NCBI RefSeq assembly: GCF_900411375.1
Contig: NZ_LS422989.1
Span: forward strand, 1-64,000
Reading direction: 5' to 3'
Length of the DNA: 64,000 nt
DNA from: Lentilactobacillus raoultii
GTDB taxonomy: Bacteria; Bacillota; Bacilli; Lactobacillales; Lactobacillaceae
The notes under the pieces: generated by a model
Databases searched by the model: none
Told to the model about the DNA's origin: nothing
The model's input: the letters and a program-made list of their open reading frames with translations, nothing else
Position numbers and translations under genes: made by a program
In this document: positions 8,447 to 16,119 of the stretch, piece by piece
Position numbering within the stretch: position 1 is the first letter of the stretch
Layout: each line of letters starts with the position of its first letter

Positions 8447-9666
8447 AATCGCTTTTTAAAAAACGTTTGGGTACGCACCTGACCGAACTGATGAAGTACT
8501 TGCGTCTCGTATTTAACGATTATTTTGTACTGGCACTGGTTTTTATGATTGGCGGGTTGGGGTATTATTACTCAAACGCCTTAAAAAGGCTGACTACCGG
8601 TCTTTGGTGGGCGCCGTTGTTAATTATTGGCGTTCTCTTAGTTGGACTTCAAATGGGTCGGTTGGCAACACTAATTGAAGCGCCGGATTACGTTTTTCTT
8701 TTGCCAAAAGAGTCGGCGTTAATCAATTATCTAAGGCCGGCTTTTTGGTATAGTGCAACTTTGGCCATTTTAATCGAGATTGTTTTTTGGATTGTTTTAA
8801 TGCCGTTTACCCAAGTGACCGTTTCAACGTCGGCCTCTCAATTATTTGCGTTATTGGGGACCATCATTTTCTTAAAAATTGCCTGGTTAAATGCCGATTT
8901 GGCGCGAAAGTATCATTTACCAAATGTTTGGCTTGGCAACCGGTTGCTTTTTCGACTCATTATTCCTTTAATTGTCTTGGAAATTTCAGTTTACGGAAAT
9001 TACTTTGTTGGAACGGCGTTGGCAGGCATTGTCATGCTTGTTGGTCTGATGACTCGAAGACTGTGGACGGATCGGTCCGTTGATTGGCAAACATTAATTG
9101 CAGATGAAAATAGCCGGATGCATTCAATTTACCAATTCTTTAACCTCTTTACCGATGTGCCATCATTGACAGGAGCGGTTAAACGGCGACGTTATTTGGA
9201 TTGGCTGTTAAAGCGAATTAAACTACTGCCAAATAATACTTATTTGTACCTGTATGCTCACGGCATTATTCGGGATAACGAAATGAGTGGGTTGTATGGC
9301 CGCTTAACAGTAATCGGAACATTATTATTGATATTTGTAAAGGGTGAAATCCTGCCGATTATCTTGTGCTTATTATTTATTTATCTAATTGGTTTTCAAA
9401 TGATTCCATTTTATTTTCACTTTGATGACAATGCCTTTGTCCATATTTATCCAGTGACGACTGCCTTTCAATTAAAGAACTTTCAACGAGTACTCTTGAT
9501 AATGATGGGCACGGTCGCTGTGATTTTTGCCATCACTGTGATCGTGGTGAATATGACGACACCGGTCGCAATTATCGGCACATTGGTTGGCGAAATTTTG
9601 GAAATTATCGGCTTGATTTATTTTTATGTGCCAAGTCGACTTAAAAAGAGCGAATTTAGTCGGTAA
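8443..9666 (+). CDS. ecsB: ABC transporter membrane protein EcsB
   Basis: This 407-residue polytopic membrane protein has hydrophobic helices at about 30-50, 58-75, 100-125, 130-150, 175-215, 285-320 and 345-400, in three pairs as known for EcsB. It is translationally coupled to EcsA and forms the membrane half of the Ecs transporter. The transported substrate is unknown even in Bacillus. Confidence 0.9.
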   Translation: MKSLFKKRLGTHLTELMKYLRLVFNDYFVLALVFMIGGLGYYYSNALKRLTTGLWWAPLLIIGVLLVGLQMGRLATLIEAPDYVFLLPKESALINYLRPAFWYSATLAILIEIVFWIVLMPFTQVTVSTSASQLFALLGTIIFLKIAWLNADLARKYHLPNVWLGNRLLFRLIIPLIVLEISVYGNYFVGTALAGIVMLVGLMTRRLWTDRSVDWQTLIADENSRMHSIYQFFNLFTDVPSLTGAVKRRRYLDWLLKRIKLLPNNTYLYLYAHGIIRDNEMSGLYGRLTVIGTLLLIFVKGEILPIILCLLFIYLIGFQMIPFYFHFDDNAFVHIYPVTTAFQLKNFQRVLLIMMGTVAVIFAITVIVVNMTTPVAIIGTLVGEILEIIGLIYFYVPSRLKKSEFSR

Positions 9667-9706
9667 TGATTTTAAAGCAATCAGTAAACAGTAAGAGGTG
9701 ACAAAA

Positions 9707-10348
9707 TTGCGCGTTAGAAATAAACCTTGGGCAGATGGTTATATTAAAGCCCATTCGGATTACATCGTAACAGACCCCAAAGCTTGGCTTGGTAAATGGC
9801 AGACCAGGTTTGAAAAAAATCAACCATTGGATGTTGAGGTTGGCACCGGAAAAGGGCAATTTATTATTCAAAATGCGAAAGCTCATCCAGACATTAATTA
9901 TATCGGCGTTGAGCTTCAAAAATCAGTCATTGCAACGGCACTTAGAAAATTTATGGCAGATCCGTTGCCCAATTTACAATTTGTGTTAACGGATGGGGCT
10001 AACTTGGATGAAATTTTTCTAGCTAACGAAATCCAAAAAATATTTTTGAATTTTTCAGATCCGTGGCCTAAAAAGAGGCATGCTAAAAGACGGTTGACCT
10101 CACCCAACTTTTTAAAAACGTATCAGAAAGTACTTGACCCACAGGGAAAAATTGAATTTAAAACGGATAATCGAGGATTGTTTGAGTATACACTCGTGAC
10201 AATGAATCAATTTCCAATGGTTTTTGATGATGTGTCGCTTGATTTGCATCATTCACCTGAAAATGATACTAATATTGAAACTGAGTATGAAGAAAAATTC
10301 AGTCCAAACGGGCCGATTTACAAGTTAATTGCTCATTTTAAGTCGTAG
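9707..10348 (+). CDS. trmB: tRNA (guanine-N7-)-methyltransferase TrmB
   Basis: This 213-residue enzyme makes m7G46 in tRNAs using S-adenosylmethionine. Visible motifs are the SAM-binding DVEVGTGKGQF (about residues 44-54) and the family hallmark NFSDPWPKKRHAKRRL near 112-127. The start is probably the TTG at 9707 (MRVRNKPW), which lies 6 bases after AAGAGGTG and matches the usual N-terminus; the GTG at 9698 overlaps the Shine-Dalgarno site. It follows ecsB by 40 bases, while ytpP downstream has its own promoter. Confidence 0.93.
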   Translation: MRVRNKPWADGYIKAHSDYIVTDPKAWLGKWQTRFEKNQPLDVEVGTGKGQFIIQNAKAHPDINYIGVELQKSVIATALRKFMADPLPNLQFVLTDGANLDEIFLANEIQKIFLNFSDPWPKKRHAKRRLTSPNFLKTYQKVLDPQGKIEFKTDNRGLFEYTLVTMNQFPMVFDDVSLDLHHSPENDTNIETEYEEKFSPNGPIYKLIAHFKS

Positions 10349-10361
10349 GCGAGCAAAGAAC

Positions 10362-10389
10362 CTGACAATTTGGAAAATTGCGATATAAT
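10362..10389 (+). promoter_or_regulatory. Promoter of ytpP operon
   Basis: CTGACA (10362-10367) and TATAAT (10384-10389) are separated by 16 bases, upstream of ytpP-ytpR-ytpS-murC. Confidence 0.6.
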
Positions 10390-10434
10390 TTAGTCACTTA
10401 CTAATTAAAAGTAAGAATGAAAGGACGATTAAAC

Positions 10435-10758
10435 ATGAAAGATTTACCTAAGACGAATTTAGCGACCTTGGAAAACCAAATTCCGAAGGGAAAGTATATG
10501 CTGTTTTTTACAGCTGGCTGGTGCCCAGATTGCCGGTTTATTAAGCCTGCTATGCCGGAAATTGAGCAAAAGTACAGTGATTACACATTTCTAAAAGTTG
10601 ATCGTGATGAAAACATTGATTTGGCTGGCGAAATGGGTATCATGGGTATTCCAAGCTTTGTGGCCTACAGCGATGGGCACGAGATTGGTCGTTTCTCTAA
10701 CCCCGATCGGAAAACCAAACAGGAAGTTGAAAGCTTTATTGACTCATTAAATAAATAA
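10435..10758 (+). CDS. ytpP: Thioredoxin-like protein YtpP
   Basis: This 107-residue thioredoxin-fold protein has the active site WCPDC (about residues 26-30) and the cis-proline MGIPSF near 78. The CPDC dithiol differs from the CGPC of housekeeping thioredoxin, which suggests a specialised reductant. AAAGGA lies 9 bases before the ATG at 10435; the earlier ATG at 10417 has no ribosome site. It heads a block ytpP-ytpR-ytpS matching B. subtilis ytpPQRS without ytpQ. Confidence 0.88.
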   Translation: MKDLPKTNLATLENQIPKGKYMLFFTAGWCPDCRFIKPAMPEIEQKYSDYTFLKVDRDENIDLAGEMGIMGIPSFVAYSDGHEIGRFSNPDRKTKQEVESFIDSLNK

Positions 10759-10786
10759 ATTTAAAGGAATTGGGAAGGATTGAATT

Positions 10787-11428
10787 ATGTTAATTGCAAG
10801 TTATAACCCTAAAAACACAGGTGACACGATGGTGATCATCTTGAATCAAAATGTTAAAGATCAAAAAACTGTCATTCATGATGACATTGTCCGAATCTAT
10901 GATCCAAAAAACAATCAGACGTTAGGGTACAACTTTTTACATGCAAGCCAGGTCCTTCCTGAAATTACCCGTCAAAATGGCCAAGTTGATTTATCAGCAA
11001 CTCAAGTGAAAAAATTAAATCAAACGCTGGCTGCTGCCGATTTTCCAACCGACTTGCAGCAGGACAAAACGGCAAGGTTTGTAGTGGGTTACGTAAAATC
11101 AATGACCGATCATCCGCATTCCAACCACTTAAAAATTACCCAAACAACGGTTGACCATCAACAAGATCTTCAAATCGTGAGTGGATCACCCAACATGCGG
11201 GCCGGTATTAAAGTGGTTGTGGCCAAAGTTGGTGCAATGATGCCAAATGGGTTGATCATTTGGCCTGGTAAGCTTCGGGGCGTTGAAAGCGATGGCATGA
11301 TTTGTTCTGGTAGAGAGTTGCAGATTCCAAATGCACCACAAGTTCCCGGCGCCTTAGTTTTGCCGGATGATTATCAAAACGTTGGTGAGCCGTTTGATTT
11401 TAAAAAAGCTCAACATTTGTTTAGCTAA
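10787..11428 (+). CDS. ytpR: tRNA-binding domain protein YtpR
   Basis: This 213-residue protein has an N-terminal DUF4479-like region (residues 1-90) and a C-terminal EMAP/Arc1p-type OB-fold (residues 93-210). Markers of the OB-fold are VKSMTDHPHSNHLKITQ and GKLRGVESDGMICSGRELQ, close to the N-terminal domain of PheT seen later in this window. The OB-fold suggests structured-RNA binding; the physiological role is unknown. It sits 28 bases after ytpP and 28 before the DNA translocase gene. Confidence 0.9.
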   Translation: MLIASYNPKNTGDTMVIILNQNVKDQKTVIHDDIVRIYDPKNNQTLGYNFLHASQVLPEITRQNGQVDLSATQVKKLNQTLAAADFPTDLQQDKTARFVVGYVKSMTDHPHSNHLKITQTTVDHQQDLQIVSGSPNMRAGIKVVVAKVGAMMPNGLIIWPGKLRGVESDGMICSGRELQIPNAPQVPGALVLPDDYQNVGEPFDFKKAQHLFS

Positions 11429-11456
11429 TAATATAAAAAAACAAAGGTGAGAAAGT

Positions 11457-13754
11457 ATGAAGTATGACGGACCCGCCTTTTTTCGTCGCCGTGACTTAAT
11501 TAAAGCACGGACACCTAAAAAGGAAAAACGAGATAATGCATCAACAACTAATCGACAGCAAAGCGCTCCCAGGGACTTAATGAATCAGCAAACTCGTTTC
11601 TCAGATGCGAGAAAAAGTGACGATCAAACGCCAGCTTTTCTTAAAGAAATTCGAAATTTTGTGCCAAGCCATCCAGAAGTAAATGCCAAGCAGCGAAAAC
11701 GCCAAAAGCAAATCGAAACAAACTATTTTGTTAGTCAAAAAAAGCGTCGCTCGTCGCATTACACAAAATTGATCGCGCTTTTAAAGATTCCAGATGATGA
11801 CTTGATTCTTTTGGATAATGAAGCTGAGAAATCCCAAACTGTTGAAGCTTCCCATTTGGCTTCGCCAACGGCAGCGTCACCATCCCAAATATCATCTGTA
11901 TCGGTTAATAAGTCGGCTCACGGTATTCAAGAAACGGCTGATGCACAGCAGTCACAACTCCAGGAGTCAAAAAAGCCGATCTTAAAATCGACTAAGTCAG
12001 AAGTTAAGCAACCATCATCGACTGACGCTGCTAACGACGAGGTAACTTCAGACAATCATTCAGCTGAAGCACGGCCAATTCATCATGGACTTGGTCAGTC
12101 ACTGTCCACAATCGTTCGGCGTGAACAGCCTGGGAAAGTTGCTTTACCACTATTTCATGAAAATGATCATCAGCTATCCTCAGCGTCAGCCGAGAAGTCA
12201 TCATCAAGACCGCAAAGCGCTGCCGCACATCAGTCGTCTCAAACTACCAGTTCACAAATGATTGACCAACAATCGCAGTTAAAAGTAACGCCCACCGCTG
12301 GGGATGCTTCTGTTGGTCACAATTCGGGCTATCGCTTTCCACCTTTAAGCTTATTGAAGGCGCCACAAATAACTGATGAGGAAGAGATGGATGAGTGGAT
12401 TGAGCGACAAATTGAAACGCTGGACAAAACTTTCCAAGCATTCAAAGTAAATGCTCAAGTTGCTGATTGGACGGATGGACCAACGGTAACTCAATTCCAG
12501 GTTAAATTAGCTTTAGGCGTCAAAGTTAGTCGGATTACCAATTTAACGGATGATTTAAAATTGGCACTGGCTGCAAAAGATATCCGGATTGAAGCGCCGA
12601 TCCCGGGTAAATCCACCGTTGGGATTGAAATTCCAAATCCTAAGCCAAGACCGGTAGTGCTATCCGAAATTATTTCAGCTAAGGGGTTCAAAAACAGTCG
12701 ATCACCATTGACGACTGCGATGGGCGTTGATCTTTCGGGAGCGCCAAGAATTGCTGACATTCGAAAAATGCCACACGGCTTAATTGCCGGTGCGACTGGT
12801 TCTGGAAAGAGCGTTTTTATTAATAGTTTATTGGTATCATTGCTATACAAAGCAACGCCTGCTGATTTAAAATTATTATTAATTGACCCCAAAGCAGTTG
12901 AACTAGCACCCTATGATGGCATCCCGCATTTGTTATCCCCAGTAATTTCAGATCCTAAATCAGCGGCTGCCGCTCTTCACTGGGTGACAAAGGAAATGGA
13001 TGATCGATATGAGAAATTATCGGCTGCCGGTGTTCGAAACATTGAACAATTTAATAAAAAAGCAGTTGACTCAAAAGAATATGGGTTAAAGATGCCGTAC
13101 ATTCTGGTCATTATCGATGAGCTGGCCGATTTAATGATAGCCGCTTCCGGCGAGGTTGAAGATTATATTGTGAGAATTACACAAAAAGCACGGGCTGCTG
13201 GGATCCACCTAATAGTGGCGACACAGCGGCCAAGTGTTGATATTGTGACTGGAACCATCAAGAATAATATTCCATCCAGAATTGCCTTTATGGTTTCAAG
13301 TCAGGTTGATTCGCGCACAATTTTAGATACCGCTGGTGCTGAACGTTTATTAGGGCGCGGTGATATGCTATATCTCGGAAACGGTGCCAGCCAGCCGATT
13401 CGACTACAAGGTGCTTTTGTCAACAATGGTGAACTGGAAAAGGTCATTGACTTTGTCCGCCAAGAAGGCCAACCCCATTATTTATTTACACCGGACTCGC
13501 TAAAAGAATCGGTTGATCATCAAGCGTCTCAGGATGAATTGATGCCAAAAGTAATGACTTTTATTGCTCAAGAAGAAACAATTTCGACTTCAAAGCTTCA
13601 ACGAGTATTTTCAATCGGGTATAATAGAGCTGCGAACATAATTGATAGTTTGCAAGAGCGAAATTTGATTTCCGAACAGCGCGGATCAAAGCCACGGACA
13701 GTCTATTATCATCCAGGCGATGACGCTAGTGATGAATCAGAAGAGAAAGAGTAA
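11457..13754 (+). CDS. sftA: FtsK/SpoIIIE-family DNA translocase, soluble SftA type
   Basis: This 765-residue translocase has no membrane helices at the N-terminus. Residues 1-290 are a low-complexity, Ser/Gln/Lys-rich linker that is probably disordered. The motor follows with Walker A GATGSGKS (about 444-451) and Walker B LVIIDELADLM (about 551), and the C-terminal 65 residues form a winged-helix gamma domain that would read DNA polarity sequences. The combination matches B. subtilis SftA (YtpS), which moves DNA away from the closing septum. It occupies the same place downstream of ytpR. A membrane-anchored FtsK may exist elsewhere. Confidence 0.9.
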   Translation: MKYDGPAFFRRRDLIKARTPKKEKRDNASTTNRQQSAPRDLMNQQTRFSDARKSDDQTPAFLKEIRNFVPSHPEVNAKQRKRQKQIETNYFVSQKKRRSSHYTKLIALLKIPDDDLILLDNEAEKSQTVEASHLASPTAASPSQISSVSVNKSAHGIQETADAQQSQLQESKKPILKSTKSEVKQPSSTDAANDEVTSDNHSAEARPIHHGLGQSLSTIVRREQPGKVALPLFHENDHQLSSASAEKSSSRPQSAAAHQSSQTTSSQMIDQQSQLKVTPTAGDASVGHNSGYRFPPLSLLKAPQITDEEEMDEWIERQIETLDKTFQAFKVNAQVADWTDGPTVTQFQVKLALGVKVSRITNLTDDLKLALAAKDIRIEAPIPGKSTVGIEIPNPKPRPVVLSEIISAKGFKNSRSPLTTAMGVDLSGAPRIADIRKMPHGLIAGATGSGKSVFINSLLVSLLYKATPADLKLLLIDPKAVELAPYDGIPHLLSPVISDPKSAAAALHWVTKEMDDRYEKLSAAGVRNIEQFNKKAVDSKEYGLKMPYILVIIDELADLMIAASGEVEDYIVRITQKARAAGIHLIVATQRPSVDIVTGTIKNNIPSRIAFMVSSQVDSRTILDTAGAERLLGRGDMLYLGNGASQPIRLQGAFVNNGELEKVIDFVRQEGQPHYLFTPDSLKESVDHQASQDELMPKVMTFIAQEETISTSKLQRVFSIGYNRAANIIDSLQERNLISEQRGSKPRTVYYHPGDDASDESEEKE

Positions 13755-13786
13755 CTCTAATTTTGATGGGATAGGTAGGATGCAAT

Positions 13787-15118
13787 ATGAATTCAGATAC
13801 GGTGTATCATTTTGTAGGTATTAAAGGAACAGGGATGAGCGCAATGGCCTTGATTCTTCATGATCGGGGAGAAAAGGTTCAGGGCTCTGATATTGAACAA
13901 TATACATTTACGCAACGTGGATTGGAGAAAGCTGGTATTAAATTATTGCCGTTTGATGTTCATAATATCCACGAAGGTCTAACAGTGATTGCCGGCAATT
14001 CCTTTACCGATGATCATCCGGAAATAAAAAAGGCGCGTGAGATGGGTCTAACTGTTTATCGGTACCATGAATTTCTCGGTAAAATGATTAAGGGAAAGAC
14101 CAGCATTGGTGTTTCTGGTGCTCACGGTAAAACCAGCACGACTGGATTGTTAGCCCACGTTCTTTCAGGTATTTCGCCAACCGACTACTTAATTGGTGAC
14201 GGTTCCGGAAAGGGCGTCCCAAATGCCCGCTTTTTCGTTTATGAAGCGGACGAGTACCGGCGTCATTTTCTTGCTACCAAGCCTGATTATGCCATCATGA
14301 CTAATATTGATTTTGATCATCCTGATTATTATAAGAGTATTGATGATGTTCAGGATGCCTTTCAAACGTTTGCTAATCAAACTCAAAAGGGCATTTTTGC
14401 CTGGGGTGATGATAAACGATTACGTGAATTAAAGGCTAAAGTGCCGATTTACTATTATGGATTAGGGGATAACGACGATTTTCAAGCTTTTGATGTCAAG
14501 CGGACTACCAAGGGTTCCAGCTTCCACGTCAGATTTAAGGGTCAAGACTTGGGAGAATTTTCGGTCCCGCTATTTGGCGAACACAATGTCTTTAACTCAT
14601 TAGCAGTGATTGCGGTTGCCTATTCAGAAGATGTTGACCTGGCGGAAATTCGACGGGAATTAAAAACTTTCGATGGGGTTAAACGTCGATTCTCCGAGCG
14701 TAAAATTTCCGGCATGACCATCATTGATGATTATGCCCATCATCCAACGGAGATCAAAGCGACAATTGATGCTGCCCGCCAAGAGTACCCAAACAAAAAG
14801 ATTGCAGTCGTTTTTCAGCCCCATACCTTTAGTCGGACCATTGCGTTAATGGATGATTTTGCTAAAAGTTTGAATTTAGCCGATGAAGTTTTTTTGACTA
14901 AGATTTATAGTTCTCCTCGTGAAAGTTCCGGGAAAGTTTCCAGTGAGGATCTCTCTAAAAAGATTACCAAGGGCGGTCGAATTTTGTCTGTTGATAATAT
15001 GTCGCCATTACTCGATTATGATAATGATGTCATTATTTTTATGGGAGCGGGTGACATTCAAAAATACGAAAAGACTTATGAAGACCTACTAAGTCATTTA
15101 AGCAAACATAATAATTAA
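13787..15118 (+). CDS. murC: UDP-N-acetylmuramate--L-alanine ligase MurC
   Basis: This 443-residue enzyme adds the first L-alanine of the peptidoglycan stem peptide. Motifs are [11 protein letters not shown] near residue 12 (UDP-binding domain), [11 protein letters not shown] at about 108-118 (ATP-binding P-loop) and [14 protein letters not shown] near 318, the MurC signature. Length and order are typical. It follows sftA by 32 bases, linking chromosome clearing and wall synthesis in one transcription unit. A 12-base palindrome just after the stop has no T run and is not called a terminator. Confidence 0.96.
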   Translation: MNSDTVYHFVGIKGTGMSAMALILHDRGEKVQGSDIEQYTFTQRGLEKAGIKLLPFDVHNIHEGLTVIAGNSFTDDHPEIKKAREMGLTVYRYHEFLGKMIKGKTSIGVSGAHGKTSTTGLLAHVLSGISPTDYLIGDGSGKGVPNARFFVYEADEYRRHFLATKPDYAIMTNIDFDHPDYYKSIDDVQDAFQTFANQTQKGIFAWGDDKRLRELKAKVPIYYYGLGDNDDFQAFDVKRTTKGSSFHVRFKGQDLGEFSVPLFGEHNVFNSLAVIAVAYSEDVDLAEIRRELKTFDGVKRRFSERKISGMTIIDDYAHHPTEIKATIDAARQEYPNKKIAVVFQPHTFSRTIALMDDFAKSLNLADEVFLTKIYSSPRESSGKVSSEDLSKKITKGGRILSVDNMSPLLDYDNDVIIFMGAGDIQKYEKTYEDLLSHLSKHNN

Positions 15119-15279
15119 TCGTTAAGAATTCTTAGAAAAGCTGTGAATGAAGATATTTTACTTGATTAATAGCTTTGGTTTGTTAAGATTGTTTAATAAG
15201 AGATGGGATCAATTCCGCAACCGTTTTAAATTAAAGTTGATTAATTTAAGACAGGGATTCGAAAGAAGGAGCGAAATTA

Positions 15280-15987
15280 ATGGATAATTTTTCAAATGAA
15301 CAAAATGAGCGTCGGGTGGTGAACAATGCCGCTGGTTTAAACGCTTTTTTGACAAAGATGTATGGTTGGATGAGTTTGGCTGTTTTGATATCTGCTGCAA
15401 CCGCGTTTCTAACAGTTAACGCTGTTTCACCAGCAGTACTGACTGGTGGTACGATGTGGATTGCCATTGGCGTTTGGTTCGTCTTACCGTTTGTGGTGTC
15501 ACTTCAAGCGTTAAAGCGACCAACACTAGCGATTGCTGCGCTGATCGGTTATTCGGCTCTTAGCGGGTTTGTTTTCGCAACCATTGCCTATCGCTACACG
15601 GGTGCGTCGATTGCTGCCGCATTTGTTTCCGCGTCGGCAATTTTCATTACGATGACGGTTTTTGGTTTGGTAACCCGCAAGAATTTAGATAAAGTTGGCC
15701 GCCAGGCAATTGCTGCTTTGATTGCGTTGATTGTGGCGATGCTTATCAATATCTTTTTGCGAAGTTCAATGATTGCTTTTGTTTTCTCGATTATTGCCGT
15801 GCTGATCTTCACAGCTTTAACGGCTTATGATACTCAGAAAATGAAGCAGATGTACAATCAAGCTGGAAGCACTGGTCAAATCTCAGTGAGTGGTTTGGCT
15901 GTATTTGGCGCTTTGCAGCTTTATATGGACTTTGTTAACTTGTTCTTACAATTACTACAGATTTTTGGGATGAGTGATGACCGTTAA
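15280..15987 (+). CDS. Bax inhibitor-1 / YccA family membrane protein
   Basis: This 235-residue protein is predicted to have seven membrane helices (about 28-50, 58-76, 83-103, 110-130, 143-162, 168-188 and 205-228). The C-terminal region with YDTQKMKQMY is the BI-1/UPF0005 signature. Bacterial members such as YetJ act as pH-sensitive calcium leak channels or interact with membrane proteases; the role here is not known. The ATG follows GAAGGAG by 8 bases. A weak promoter (TTGATT-16-TAAGAT, 15162-15189) precedes it and a terminator follows, so it appears monocistronic. Confidence 0.88.
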   Translation: MDNFSNEQNERRVVNNAAGLNAFLTKMYGWMSLAVLISAATAFLTVNAVSPAVLTGGTMWIAIGVWFVLPFVVSLQALKRPTLAIAALIGYSALSGFVFATIAYRYTGASIAAAFVSASAIFITMTVFGLVTRKNLDKVGRQAIAALIALIVAMLINIFLRSSMIAFVFSIIAVLIFTALTAYDTQKMKQMYNQAGSTGQISVSGLAVFGALQLYMDFVNLFLQLLQIFGMSDDR

Positions 15988-16005
15988 ACGATTTTCAGTC
16001 ATCAG

Positions 16006-16030
16006 CCGGGGAATAATTCTCCGGTTTTTT
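16006..16030 (+). terminator. Terminator after BI-1 family gene
   Basis: CCGGGGAA and TTCTCCGG pair (one G-U) around a short loop and are followed by seven Ts. Confidence 0.85.
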
Positions 16031-16119
16031 TCTTGGATTAATTTTGTCTTCTTAAGTCTTATTAATGCCGGTGTCGAGTGGTAAAATTAACTAAGAGATT
16101 ATTTTGCGAGGAGAATTTA

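Noticed and set aside
15123-15134. Palindrome TAAGAATTCTTA after murC as a terminator
   Set aside because: No T run follows and the stem is AT-rich; it is an EcoRI-type chance palindrome.
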